Assembly (NCBI GenBank): GCA_021397835.1
Contig: JAJFZO010000566.1
Location: forward strand, 4,340,001 to 4,404,000
From: Moringa oleifera
Lineage: Eukaryota; Streptophyta; Magnoliopsida; Brassicales; Moringaceae
DNA length: 64,000 nucleotides
Reading direction: 5' to 3'
Position numbers and translations under genes: made by a program. The notes under the pieces were generated by a model that ran no database searches, had not been told where the DNA came from, and saw only the letters and a list, made by a program, of their open reading frames with translations. Positions 1 through 11,345 of this stretch are shown here, piece after piece (positions within the stretch are counted from its first letter, which is position 1; every line of letters starts with the position of its first letter).

Positions 1-1280
1 CAACCCTAGAAAAAGACTGCATGTAAGTTTCTTCTTACACTGGTACAACATGTGCATGAGAGAAGAGAGAGAAAAGAAATCTGAAATACAGATTTGGACA
101 ATTTTCTTCTTTGGATGAATATGAAAAATGAGAGAGAGAGATGCAAATTAGTACATGAAGGGAGAGCTTGTCACTCAATCAGAAACAAAGAAAAGAGATG
201 AGATGATTTTTTTTTTTTTTCAATTTTTCCTTGCATGCATAGTTTGTTTTCATCTTTTACTTCTAGACAAAGGGATCATCCCTGGTTTCTTCATCTGCTA
301 ACTACTGTAAAAGTTTCATTATCTTTCTTGATTATATATTTATTTTCTCTTCAAGGCCTTCTGGGTTCCCTTACCACAATCTTCCTAGAGGCTATGAATT
401 TCTTAATTAACCCCACTATCAATCTCATTTTTTTCCTTCTAGTGATGCCTAATTTCCTTTTTCACCTTCACAAATTTTCTTGCACGTACAGTTTGCATTT
501 CTTGCTAAGCATCGATTGAAACTCAGCTTAAGATTTCTTTGGTTTGTAAAAGAGCATCCTTTGTACTCCTACAGATGTCCAAGAGCTTAACTGAACCCTT
601 TTGGTGATGCCCAGCCAACTTGTTGCTTTTGTAAATAAAATGCTTAGAAAAGGTAAACCATGTGATATAACAACTGCTTATTTTATAATGTGATTCAGCA
701 CTGAATATGTGACAGTAGACAAATTGAACAAATTTAAGATATAGACAACACATCATAGTGGACAGTGTTACACCATGTGAGTGTTTTTTTTATAAATCTT
801 TTGGATGATGAAATGAAAAGCTCTTATTTTTTAGTAATCCAATCAATTTGGGTTGGGCTTTAAGAAGCATGGCATTATCCCTACAAGCAAGGCATTTCAC
901 CCTCTTCTCTTCAAAATGGGATTCCACACATGGACATTGGTTACAAAATACTAAGAAGACGTCACTTTTACTTTCTAAGCTTCAGTTCACTTTTAAGCTT
1001 AAAGAGACTTTGTCTTAAAGGTTCAGAGAGAAAAAAGAAGAGTGTAATATTAACGAGCATAAGACCTTTCATCATATAAACACATTGATATCAAGAAAAG
1101 AAGAAACTTTGCCATCGTAGGTTTTGTGAGATGTAGCTCTTCCTGAGTTTCAAGCCAAACTTTAGCTTTTTCTGTATTATGATCACCCCTAATCACAAAT
1201 TTTATATTTTTATTTCTTTTGTGTAGCAAATTAGTGTAACTTACTAATGTCATGTTATGGAGTTGTTCAATTAGTATTGT
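1..1280. other. AT-rich spacer, no gene recognised
   Basis: This stretch has poly-T tracts and short GA-rich runs near 61-155. A 94-codon open frame at 235-519 is rich in Leu, Phe and Ile and matches no family I know. I see no splice, domain or repeat signature that would make it a gene. Confidence 0.6.
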
Positions 1281-1535
1281 TTGTTGATTAAGTTTTCTTT
1301 TGATTTAAGAGTAAAGGGATCTTGTAAGTGGATTTTATTTAGTCAAATAACTGAGAAGACATGTTGGTGTTAGCTCAAAATTTTTAGAGTAAGTGCTAAA
1401 AATTTTTACTGTTTATGAAGCTTGTAAATCATAGGTTTATTATTATTTCTTTTAGCATTGCATAATAAAATTCAATTTGAAAAAATTATCTCTATTCTTT
1501 TTCTCTAGCTGTTTTCTGATTTTGAATTTGTTAGA
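1281..1535 (+). repeat. Degenerate 5' LTR of Copia-1
   Basis: Several blocks recur in the same order at 7071-7320. Examples are 'gatttaagagtaa' against 'gacttaagagtaa', and a run around 1417-1490 (gaagcttg, ggtttatt, agcattg, aataaa, ttcaattt, aaaaatta) against 7240-7310. The pair has diverged heavily, so the insertion is old. The outer edge is uncertain. Confidence 0.7.
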
Positions 1536-1547
1536 TGGTATTAGAGT
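1536..1547 (+). other. Degraded tRNA-Met primer binding site of Copia-1
   Basis: The sequence TGGTATTAGAG differs by one base from TGGTATCAGAG, the usual site complementary to the 3' end of initiator tRNA-Met. It lies just inside the 5' LTR and upstream of the gag remnant, as expected for a Copia minus-strand primer site. Confidence 0.7.
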
Positions 1548-2559
1548 TGTCCTAATTGCCCATCAAGTGTTTTTGGTTTTATTACTTAATGAAGATGAAT
1601 GGTGCAAATAATCTCTCTAAACAAGCTTGTTGGTAATAATTATAATTAATGGAAGCTATGCATTGAAGCTTATCTACATGGATAAGATTTGTGGGATCTT
1701 ATCTCTTGTGAGGATGCTATAATTCTAGAACATATGCCATAGAATGCTCATTGGGGAAGTAAAAGATCAAGTGTGACAAAATCTTATTTGCATAGCAATC
1801 AACAATCCATAAAGAGTACATCGAGCATGTTCATGATTTAAACTCACTAAAGGAAGTGTGGGAGACACTTGGAAGGTTGTTCAATCAAAAGCATATAATG
1901 ATGTTGTAGTATTTGGAGAATGAACTTGGTAAGATGATTCAAGGTAATATTTCATTTTCAGAATATTTTTGAAAATAAAAACCTTGTGTGCCAAGATTTC
2001 AAACTTAAATACGAATAAGCTTGTGAGTGATGCTTGTTTATGTCATCTTCTCATTCACATATTGTGAAAAGAGTTTATGCCCTTTATTTCTTTGGTACAA
2101 GGGTGGAGAAACTAACTTTCTATCATTGAGTTTGAGAATGTGCTTTCAAATTAAGAAGCATTGGTGAAACAAATGGCCAATAGCAACAAACGTTCTCTTT
2201 CTCAAGTGGAGGATACTTTTTATAGAATTAATAAAGCAAAGAGCAGTTTTCCTCTAGGCAATCTTTGGGTGAAAACATGCAATGTTGTTTTTCCTCTAAA
2301 CTGTTTTTAAGTGGTAAGGAACAATCCAAAATTGAGAAGCAATCTAGAGAAAATTCAAAAGGCTGGTATAATATGGAAAGCTATGACAAATGAAACATAA
2401 TCTTTATGTAAAAGTGGTATATAATTAGTGGGAGATAAGATCATATTAAACAAAATTATCATGTGAATCTAAGAACAAATTTTGTACATGATTAATGAAG
2501 TTATTGATCAACCGATTAATGTGACTCCTGTTATGTACTAGACTGATGCAAAAACACAT

Positions 2560-3760
2560 GCCTCCATAGATTATGGTAAGGACTAGATAGTTGATTTTAG
2601 TTACTCTCATTATGTAGCTTGAAATACTTCTTTGCTTTTAATTGTTTGTCCGCATTGTTGGAAAAGAACTATTATGATGGCTGATAATTTAGTACATCTT
2701 ATTATGAAAGATGGACATTTTGATGTCAAGAAAGATTTTTTAAGTGTTAATGACATTTCTCTTAAAGTTTTTTATTATGTTCTAGGCTTAAAGAAGAATC
2801 TTGCTTTAATTTCTCATATTGCTGATTTTGGGAGCTATGTTATTTTAGTCTAGATAATGTGCAAATGGTTTTCAATTTAAAACAAATTGAAGTTGATGTT
2901 TTAATTATGAGAAAAAGAAAAGACTCGTTATATGTCTTGTCTACCTATAATGTATGTGTTAAAAGAACAAGTAAAAATGCAAGTGTGATGCTTTAGCATG
3001 CATGGTTAGGTTAGCTATCAATCGTCATGAAAAATCTTTACAAAAAAACCTCTTAATGGGGTTGTTTTCCTTTGGAAAAATTTATCAAGATATCGTTTGT
3101 CTTGGTTGCCAATATGGAAAGTCAGATTGTTTCTTTTTCCAAGTTCAAAGAGTAGAGTATCTATTGTGCTATAGTTGGTATATTCAAATCTCATGGAGTT
3201 AACTTGAACACCTAATTATTTTGATTTTTTTTATTTAATGGTTATTGAGGTTGATTTTTCTTAATTCACTTGGGTGTATTTACTAGAAAAAGTCAGTCTT
3301 CCTTCAAATTTATTAAGTTCAAGGAATAGGTGGAGAAAGAATTTGGGCTGCAAATAAAGTGTTTGCTTGCCAATCATGAAGGAAAGTACATGTTTGATCA
3401 ATTCCTAAATTACTTTAGAAAACGTGGTATTCATCGTCAAATGACTTGTTTAGATACTCCGTAAAGAAATGGAATTGTCCAGTGTAGGTTAGCACATCTT
3501 GTATCCAGTTTCTTGTCTTAGTTGTATGCAAAGAACCTTCTAAGAGAGTTACAGGTAGCAATTATTCAAATAGCCTATCATAAATTATTTACTAAGTGTA
3601 AAATTATCTCCTTTGGAAGTATTATATCATCACAAATCTAATGTAAGTTATTTTTGAGTTTTTAGCTTAGTTTGTTACTTTGATGTTTTAAAAACTAGTT
3701 GGAATAAACTTAACCCAAAAGCAAGACATTGCATTTTTGTTGGTTATGACATGCGATAGT
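2560..3760 (+). pseudogene. Copia-1 protease / pre-integrase / integrase remnant
   Basis: A 73-codon open piece at 2632-2853 carries the Copia pattern downstream of the protease (MADN...MKDG...L.GLKKNLA.IS), where the element learns its surface loop before integrase. A 66-codon piece at 3002-3202 follows, with CLGCQYGKSD resembling the zinc-binding C-x2-C of the integrase HHCC region. The integrase core is broken by many stops, and no intact D,D,E triad is readable. The region ends in CIFVGYD, a conserved Copia post-integrase block. It is too short and broken to encode active protein. Confidence 0.7.
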
Positions 3761-3769
3761 GAAGTAGTT

Positions 3770-5330
3770 GCTTTTCTTTTCTTATCCGTCCTATAGTTTT
3801 TGAATTAGGATAAAGTAAAGTCACCACTAATTATTATGGGTATGATTAGTTACCTAAATGAAATCTATCTAATTTATCATTCTTAAATTTATGTTTAGAT
3901 CACCAGAACTATAAATTTTGTTTGTAAAATCAAAAGTAGGTTTGAGAGTAGAAAAGGTATTAGCATTCCATTACCCCCATTTTAAAAAAGATTAAAAATC
4001 TAAATCATGTATTATAAAACATTATTTATATATGATATAAAATATTTTTTAAAGTATATATAAAGAAAAACAGTTATTGTCATCAACATTCTCCATTTCA
4101 TTTATTATTACATATTTAAAATTTTTTTATTAAATTTTTATGAAACCCTATCATTATTATGATGTGAAAATATTAGAAAAATTTTTATTTCAAGAATACG
4201 AGATTAAACAATCATTATTATTTTATTTTTAATTTACTTTTATCTTTAATTTTTTTTATTTTTTACTACTTATTATTTTTAAAAATGTATCAAAGCCCTT
4301 TCTCATCATTATGACTAGAAGAAAAAATACACAATAATAAAATTTGTGTCTCTAGGAAATTTTTCATTACATATAATCCTCAATTCTTTTGTTTTAAAAA
4401 ATATTATATTTGTATTTACATTTTTGTACAATGATTTTTTTATCAGAATGTTAATTTAAATTTTTGTCATTATGAAAAATTCTTTCTACTTTAAAAATTT
4501 AAAAGAAATGATCCCTATGATATACTTATATATTCCATCTTTGATATTAATTTGTTTAGTTTCATTATCCTATAAAGATATATTGATAAATAAAAAGCAT
4601 ATGTAAATAAAGTAACCATCAATATTGCTTAATCAAAATTAAACTAAATATTTTTTTCCTTCATTTTTCTTTTATTTTTTCTCTTTTGCCTTCCTTTTCT
4701 TTTCTTTTCCTTTTTCCTTTTCTTCCTTTCCATCTCTCATCCTTCTTCAAGAGAACACCCCCCCCTCCCTTTTTTTTTCCTTCTTCACCGCTTCTACTTT
4801 TCCTTAAAAACCACATATTATCTTCTTTTTCTTTTCTTTTTCTTTAATTCTATCTCAAAAACTTACAAATCAAACAAAATCCAAAACAAGAAGAAATTAC
4901 CTTGAATCGGTGAATTACTTCCTTGTTCTTGGTTTTCTTTCTCTCTTAGGTATTATTCTCTAGGTCTTCTCTTTTTCTTTATCTCTTTCTCTTTTCTACT
5001 CTTCCTCTTTCTCCCTTCATTATGATTTCTTTTTCTTCTCTTATTTGTCTATCTTTTACTTCTTCCCTCATCTCCTTTTACACTATTTCTCATGCATGTG
5101 AGGGGCGATACCAATGATGGTTACTACTTTTTTATATGGTGGCGGTTCATTAATTAGGGATAGATATCACATATGTTGAGTAAGTTACTCGATAAATGGA
5201 AAGAAGGTTGCCTTGTTAGGACGAAAGAGGTGCCTCTGGCAAAATGGATAGGTACTCTGCACTTATCCCACATCTTTTTTTTTTCCTTATTACTTTTTTT
5301 TTAATCATTTTAGTTGTCTATAGATCTATG
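3770..5330. other. AT-rich non-coding block inside Copia-1, probable nested insertion
   Basis: Copia coding similarity stops just after the CIFVGYD block at about 3760 and resumes near 5340-5640. The roughly 1.5 kb between is extremely A/T-rich, with long T and C/T tracts (4660-5080), and holds no recognisable domain. In an intact Copia element this position is continuous coding sequence. The block is therefore most simply a later insertion or a heavily eroded linker. I could not find clear terminal repeats. Confidence 0.45.
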
Positions 5331-5639
5331 GATCTAGAAACAAAAGAAGTTATTTTTGGTGATGTGGGGTTTAATGATAGTGTCATCATATGAAATTGAT
5401 GAAAATTTAGATTGAGTCACAATTGGTCTTACACCTTTTTTTAGTGATGATGCACCCAACAAAAGGGAAGGCAATGTTACGTCATCTAAAGAAAATCTTT
5501 AATAAGGTGAGATGATGGGGATTTTATTAGAAGATTTTCTAGACAAAGAAAATAACTCGATTATTTAACCAATTATGAAGTTCAGTTAAGTCATTCCTTC
5601 GTTATGTCTTATATTTTGATGGGAATTCATGTGAAAATG

Positions 5640-7020
5640 AGTCTCCATCCTACAATAAAGCTAAAGATGTTTCTGAATGGGAAGAAGCAATACAAGAGGA
5701 AATGTTAACTTTAAAAAAGAACTATACATGGGAGCTTGTTCCAAAGCCAAAGAATATTGAATTAGTTACTTGTAAATGGGTTTACAAGTAACTAATTCTG
5801 ATGATATTATTGATAGGTATAAAGCTCATCTTGTAGCTTATGCTTTTTCTTTGCAATATGGCTAAGATCACAAAGAGACTTGTAGCCCTATTGCTAAAAT
5901 GGTGATGATTAGATTAGTTATTTTTATGCAGTAATTAGATGTGAAGAATGCTTTTCTTTATAAGGAGTTAGATTCTATTATTTTATGGAGCAATCACATG
6001 GTTTTATTTTTAAGGGTTTTCTTGATCATGTACGCAGACTCAAGAAGCTATTATATGGCCTTAAGCAAGCTTCATGTGCTTGGCGTGGTAAATTTACGCA
6101 ATATTTTGATTTTATGACTTTATGTCTTCAAATGCAAATTCAAGTCTATTTGTTAAGAAAAATATCTTTTACGTGCATAATGCTTGTCTTTTATATGGAT
6201 GATATGATTATTGCAGGTGATAATTATGTTGAAATAACTCATCCATAAGATGCTTTATCTGTTCATTTTGAAATAAAAAGTATGGGTGAAACTAGTTGCT
6301 TTCTTGGGCTAAAGATGAATCATTTTCATTGGAGGAGGCAAAAGCGATGATCACTCCTATGGAACTAGGTTCGAAGTTAACCAAAGATAGATGAAAACTA
6401 TTGAAATATATAACACCTTTTCAACAGCTTGTTGATAATTTATTTCATTTATCTATCACAAGAGCTGACATTTCATATTTTGTAGGAGTCATCTTTTAGT
6501 TTATGGAGAACTCATGTGAGAATCATTTAGTTGTAACAAGGAAGATTCTTTGAATTTTGGCCTTTTGTATAAGAAACATATAACATTTGTTTTCACTAAT
6601 TTTGTAGATGCAGATTGGGTTGGTGATATGAAAGATTGGCATTCTACAAGTAGTACTGTTTCAATACAAGTTCAATAGCAATCTCATGATACAATAAAAG
6701 GCAAAAATTATTGCTTTTTCACGTTATGAAGCTAAATATGTAGTAACTACTATACCCACTCAAAAATCTATTTGGCTTATGAGGTTTATTCAAGAAATCT
6801 TTATTGTTTTGGACTATCTAATTCCTATTTATTATGATAATCAAAGTGCAATCAAGCTTGTTGAAAATCTCGTGATTCATGCCTGCATAAAACACATTGA
6901 AACATGTTATCATTTTGTTTGAGAAAAATTCTTCACTTAAGATATTTAGCTGTTGAATATACAAATCAAAGGACAAGTTGTAGGTATATTTACAAAATCA
7001 CTTAGCAAAACAAAGTTTAA
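5640..7020 (+). pseudogene. Copia-1 reverse transcriptase / RNase H remnant
   Basis: Copia reverse transcriptase motifs appear in order across shifting frames: a WEEAIQEEM-type start near 5670, CKWVYK near 5770, LYGLKQAS near 6045-6070, and the catalytic Tyr-Met-Asp-Asp around 6196-6207 in an 87-codon piece at 5985-6248. RNase H begins near 6607 with DADWVGD and a STSS block. A terminal block near 6880-7020 matches the C-terminal Copia RNase H region (H.KHIE...H). Numerous in-frame stops show it is dead. Confidence 0.8.
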
Positions 7021-7070
7021 ATGTCTTGTAATGTTGTTGGTTTTATTGATAAAAAATATACAATACAGCT

Positions 7071-7320
7071 TGAATGTCTTTTATGATTGAGTCAAGGTTG
7101 TTTTAAGATTTTCTCATTGACTTAAGAGTAAGTAGATTTTTATAAATAAATTTTATTTGATCAACTAATTTAGATTTTTTTGAAGTAAGTGATGGTGTTG
7201 ATTGAGATTTTTTACAAAAAAATTTAATTTTTTTATAAAGCTTGAAAATAAATGGTTTATTGTTTCGCTTAGCATTGAGTAATAAACTTCAATTTCAAAA
7301 AATTATTCGTGTCATTATTT
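7071..7320 (+). repeat. Degenerate 3' LTR of Copia-1
   Basis: This is the downstream partner of the repeat at 1281-1535. It shares the ordered blocks described there and ends in a similar 'caatttcaaaaaatta' stretch. Divergence between the two is high. Confidence 0.65.
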
Positions 7321-8590
7321 TTTTTTATAGATTGATATTATATGATGTTATTATAAAACAATTAAATAATTAAGTTTACTTTATATATATATATATTAAA
7401 AATAAAAATTATGTTAAAATATTAATATAAAATAATTAATAAATATATTAAAAATTTAATTATTCTTGTTTTTTATTTTACATTTCGAAATATCGATTGA
7501 ATTTATTGTACATATGATAATTTAATTTATTTTAATTTAAAATTATTATTTTTTAAAAATTAATTAAATTATGATTTTATATAATAAATTATGATTTAAA
7601 ATTTTTTAATTTAATTTATTTAAAATAATATAAAAATTTAAATTAAGAATTTTATAAAATAAATTTTGATTTAAAATTTTTCACAAACTTACAAAAATTC
7701 ATAAAAAAAACTTGTGAGTTATAAATGGTTGAAAATTAAAGGATGCACTCAAAATTTATTTTCAACAAAAGTATCTTAACGTTAATTTCCCAAGGCAAGA
7801 TTTAATTTTGATTAAATTAAAAAATTAAATATATAATCTATGAAATTCATATATCAAAATTTAAATTAAATAACGTTTAATTGATGATATTTTTATATTA
7901 CTAAAATTAAACATAAAAACTCTAGAATATGTTTTTTTATTAATTTTTAGAGTAAATATCATTGAAAACACTGAGTTTAACACTCTCTCTTCAATCAAAC
8001 ACAAACTTTCAAAATATATCCAGACAGATACTGATTTATTGATTTTGTCCAAATTAAACTTTGACTTAAAATGATAATATAAAATTAATGATTTTTTATT
8101 TTTAAAATAATTAAAAACTTCTCATAAATTTTGTATTTTATTTTGATTTTATTTTTCAAATTTAAATTTTTTTTAACTAATTAATTATTTTTTATGAATT
8201 CTTAAAATTTTTGATGAAATGTTTTTTTGAAAAATATTTCAGCATTTAAAAAATTTTAAAATTTTTTTATGATGATCGCTTAAATATTTTATAATATTTA
8301 TAAAAAATTATAAATTAAAATTTGTTATAAAATATTTTTAATTTAAAAATTTTTAATATTTAAATTTTCAATGGGTTCACTTTTGACAAAATTAAAATAC
8401 TGAATTTTGTTTGAATATTTTTTAAAAATAAAAATTTAATTGAAGTGAGAGAATAAAATTTAAAATTTTAAATAATATTTATTTTAATTTTTAGTTTATG
8501 TGCAGATTTGTAATATGTAAGGAGAAAAAGTTTTTTTTTTTTTTTTTTTTAAATTCAATGACCAAACAGAATTTATTATTAAACTCGGAA
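7321..8590. other. Extremely AT-rich spacer
   Basis: This is almost pure A/T sequence with poly-A and poly-T runs, including a T tract at about 8510-8530. No coding or structural feature was recognised. Base composition changes sharply near 8580, where the leader of the PPR gene begins. Confidence 0.6.
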
Positions 8591-9185
8591 CGGGGAGATG
8601 TGATCAGTGGATTTCTATGGGGGAAGACTCCAAGATGTCAAAGAGAAAGAAAGGTCAAATCTTGCGCACTCTTTCGGTTCACGATCCTTCTTTATCTACT
8701 TCATTTCCCATTGCTTCCACTCTTTTCTTCCAAAACTCACCGACTTAGCGAAGCTGTAATCCTCTTATGCTTTCTCTTTTCTCTCTTTGCATTATTTTGG
8801 GTTTAGCGTGTTCTGAATTGTTAAGGTCTGCGATGATGCGCTAGTTTTCTGTTGTTTCTTGCAAGATTTGGGTATCGCGTTCTGTTGTTTCTCGGAACTT
8901 TGTAGTCGATATATAGTTGACTTACGTTTAGCTTGTTCGCGTCAATTTGGAATTGTTTGCTTTTATTATCTAGTATCTGCTGTTTTATTCATATTAGTTT
9001 TTCTAACAGATGATTAATTGGTGACTAGGGCATGAAAGCTCTGCAGAAGATATTGCGTTTTGTGTACGATCTGTGAGTCTAATACTGAAACTGAACAGAA
9101 GCTTATTCGTGACTTCTCCTTTGGAGCGATTGTGGGGGCACCATGTTTGCATAGTTAGTAGAACTGGTTATAATGAAATGCATCA
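8591..9185 (+). promoter_or_regulatory. Probable promoter / 5' leader of the PPR gene
   Basis: GC content rises here relative to the AT-rich spacer, and the sequence has the C/T-rich look of plant 5' leaders around 8660-8760. A possible intron acceptor 'tttctaacag' lies at 9000-9009, so the leader may be spliced. Short upstream ATGs out of frame with the PPR start occur at 9174 and 9179. No TATA box could be assigned with confidence. Confidence 0.35.
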
Positions 9186-11345
9186 ATGGCGCTAACTCTG
9201 AAAAGAAAAGTAGTAGCACATAGCCACTTCATTAACATCTACACATGGGGGTTCATTGTGGCATCCGCTGTTAAGCAAAATGCTGTGGTTTCAGACCATA
9301 ATAGAGGATTTTGTGCTAGAAAGTATTTTGAAAGGTTTGAACAATCCAATGTATCATGTAGGCAGTGTCAATTGAACTGTCATGTATATTGTACGAGTAT
9401 TCATCCGGAAAGATTAAATTGGGACAGTTCCTCTCATGCTGCTTTGTTAAACAATCTAGAATCCGCTTTGAAGGATCACCAATTAGATGAAGCATGGGAA
9501 ATTTTTAATGATATAAAAAGGTTGTATGGATTTCCAAATCGTTCTGTTCTGGATAAGTTTGTCACTGTGCTTTCCTACTCATCTAAACCTCATTGGCTAC
9601 AAAAAGCATGTGACTTAGTTCATAAGCTCTTGAAAGAAAAATCTGACTTACTATATCCTGACATGGTGACTAAGCTGTTGCTCTCTTTAGCAAGAGCTCA
9701 GATGCCTCTGCATGCCTCAACGATTCTTAGGTTGATGCTACAGAGAGAGAATTTACCACCAATGAATTTGTTCTGGTTGGTTTTTCTGCATATGGTTAAG
9801 TCAGAGATTGGGACATATCTTGCATCCAACCTCTTGGTTGATATTTGTGATCGCTTTCTACGTTTAACTGCAGGAAAAAATGATCGTGCTTATATTATGA
9901 AACTGGATACAATGATCTTTAACCTTGTCCTTGATGCACTTGTGAGATTTGGATCATCTCTCAAAGGCCAACAGATTATAGAGTTGATGGCACAAGTTGG
10001 GGTGGTTGCTGATGCACACACAATCATCACAATTTCCAGGATCCATGAAATGAATGGTCAGCGGGATGAGTTGAAGAAATTTAAAGATCATATTGATCGA
10101 GTATCAGGACCACTTCTTTATCATTACCAACAGTTCTATAATAGCTTGTTGAGTTTGCTCTTTAAATTTGATGACATGGATGATGCTGCTGAGCTTGTGT
10201 TAGGTATGTATAGAGGCAGATATTCTTTTCCCACTCAAAAATCTAAGATGGACTTGCAAAAGCCTCACCTTGTGTCGATTGGGTCTCACAATCTTCGGGC
10301 TGGTTTGAAGATACAGATTGTGCCTGAATTGCTTCCGAAGGATTCTGTTCTTAGAGTGGAAGGTAATCAGGAGCTTGTTGTTTTTAGGAATGGCAAGCTT
10401 CTTCCCACTAACAAGGCTCTGGCCAAGCTCATCTATGGATACAAGAGGCTTGGGAAGATCAGTGAGCTGTCAAATCTTTTGTACCGCATTCAAAAGGAGT
10501 TTAATTCACCTACTGGATCCATTTTATGTCCGGATGTGATTAATGCTTGCATTCGTTTGGGTTGGCTGGAGACTGCCCACGACATCTTGGATGACATGGA
10601 AGCAGGTGGGAGTCCCATGGAATCTACTACTTATATGTTGCTCTTGGCAGCTTATTACAAAGGAAAGAAGTTTAGGCATGCAGAAGCATTGCTAAAACAA
10701 ATGAGGAAGGCTGGTTTGGCGATACATTTATCTAATGAGATGGTTGCCTCCAGATGTCTATCAGAAATGGGAGATAGAAATGGTCTGTGTAAGAGTCCAT
10801 TGTCTTTGATGTGTGAATCAGAATTGGTTGACTGTTTGGTTGAAGAGATGAGAGGAGAAAAGGAAATTACTCGTTTGCTTTATGAGTTAAATTCTTCTAT
10901 TTACTTTTTCTGCAAGGCCAAAATGATTGGGGATGCTTTGAAGACATATCGGAAAATGCAAAAGATGAAAATCCAACCTACTGTGGAAACTTTTGCATTT
11001 TTGGTTTACGGATATTCTTCTCTGGAAATGTACCGTGATATTACAATCTTGTGGGGGGACATTAAGAGGAACTTGGAGAGTGGCTTGTTAAAAGTGAGCA
11101 GGGATCTGTTCGAGTTCCTGCTAATGAACTTACTTCGGGCTGGTTACTTTGAGAGAGTGATGGAGGTCATTGGTTATATGGAAAAGTACAATTTGTATGC
11201 TGACAAATGGATGTATAAGAGTGAGTTCCTAAAGCTTCATAAGAATCTGTATAGGAGCTTGAGCTTGTCAAAGTGTAGAACTGAGGCTCAAAGTAAGAGG
11301 CTTGAGCATGTTAGGGCATTTAGAAAATGGGTCGGCATTGACTGA
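9186..11345 (+). CDS. P-class pentatricopeptide repeat protein, probably organellar
   Basis: A single uninterrupted 719-codon frame, intronless as in most plant PPR genes. PPR proteins are helical-hairpin RNA-binding proteins that act on mitochondrial or chloroplast transcripts. Helix-turn-helix units of about 31-36 residues are readable at roughly 161-192, 235-276, 409-439, 449-481, 482-514, 569-599, 600-630 and 641-673, for example YMLLLAAYY...AEALLKQMRKAG and NSSIYFFCKAKMIGDALKTY. There is no C-terminal E, DYW or SMR domain, so it is P-class. The first 35 residues have Lys, Arg and His but no acidic residue, which suits an organellar transit peptide. Residues 58-69 contain four Cys (C-x2-C-x3-C-x3-C), unusual for this family. 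The start at 9186 is the first long in-frame ATG. It resembles Arabidopsis At4g17616-type proteins from memory only, unverified. It is the only intact gene in the window. Confidence 0.93.
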   Translation: MALTLKRKVVAHSHFINIYTWGFIVASAVKQNAVVSDHNRGFCARKYFERFEQSNVSCRQCQLNCHVYCTSIHPERLNWDSSSHAALLNNLESALKDHQLDEAWEIFNDIKRLYGFPNRSVLDKFVTVLSYSSKPHWLQKACDLVHKLLKEKSDLLYPDMVTKLLLSLARAQMPLHASTILRLMLQRENLPPMNLFWLVFLHMVKSEIGTYLASNLLVDICDRFLRLTAGKNDRAYIMKLDTMIFNLVLDALVRFGSSLKGQQIIELMAQVGVVADAHTIITISRIHEMNGQRDELKKFKDHIDRVSGPLLYHYQQFYNSLLSLLFKFDDMDDAAELVLGMYRGRYSFPTQKSKMDLQKPHLVSIGSHNLRAGLKIQIVPELLPKDSVLRVEGNQELVVFRNGKLLPTNKALAKLIYGYKRLGKISELSNLLYRIQKEFNSPTGSILCPDVINACIRLGWLETAHDILDDMEAGGSPMESTTYMLLLAAYYKGKKFRHAEALLKQMRKAGLAIHLSNEMVASRCLSEMGDRNGLCKSPLSLMCESELVDCLVEEMRGEKEITRLLYELNSSIYFFCKAKMIGDALKTYRKMQKMKIQPTVETFAFLVYGYSSLEMYRDITILWGDIKRNLESGLLKVSRDLFEFLLMNLLRAGYFERVMEVIGYMEKYNLYADKWMYKSEFLKLHKNLYRSLSLSKCRTEAQSKRLEHVRAFRKWVGID

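Larger units (their letters stand above)
1281..7320 (+). mobile_element. Decayed Ty1/Copia LTR retrotransposon (Copia-1)
   Basis: The order gag, protease/pre-integrase, integrase, reverse transcriptase, RNase H can be followed on plus between two similar terminal repeats (about 1281-1535 and 7071-7320). The reading frame is broken by dozens of stops and shifts. Gag remnants lie at about 1590-1960 (gag polyprotein motif with WKLCIEAYLHG). The protease/pre-integrase block is at 2560-3200. Integrase remnants run to about 3760 (CIFVGYD at 3728-3750). Reverse transcriptase runs from about 5640 (WEEAIQEEM, CKWVYK) to 6300 (LYGLKQAS, YMDDMII). RNase H is at about 6600-7020 (DADW...STS). The element is certainly non-autonomous. 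Exact ends are approximate because no target-site duplication was found. Confidence 0.85.

Noticed and set aside
235..519. 94-codon plus-strand open frame
   Set aside because: Low-complexity hydrophobic composition in T-rich DNA, no domain and no supporting context.
10318..10539. 73-codon plus-strand frame inside the PPR gene
   Set aside because: Alternative-frame shadow within a well-supported CDS.
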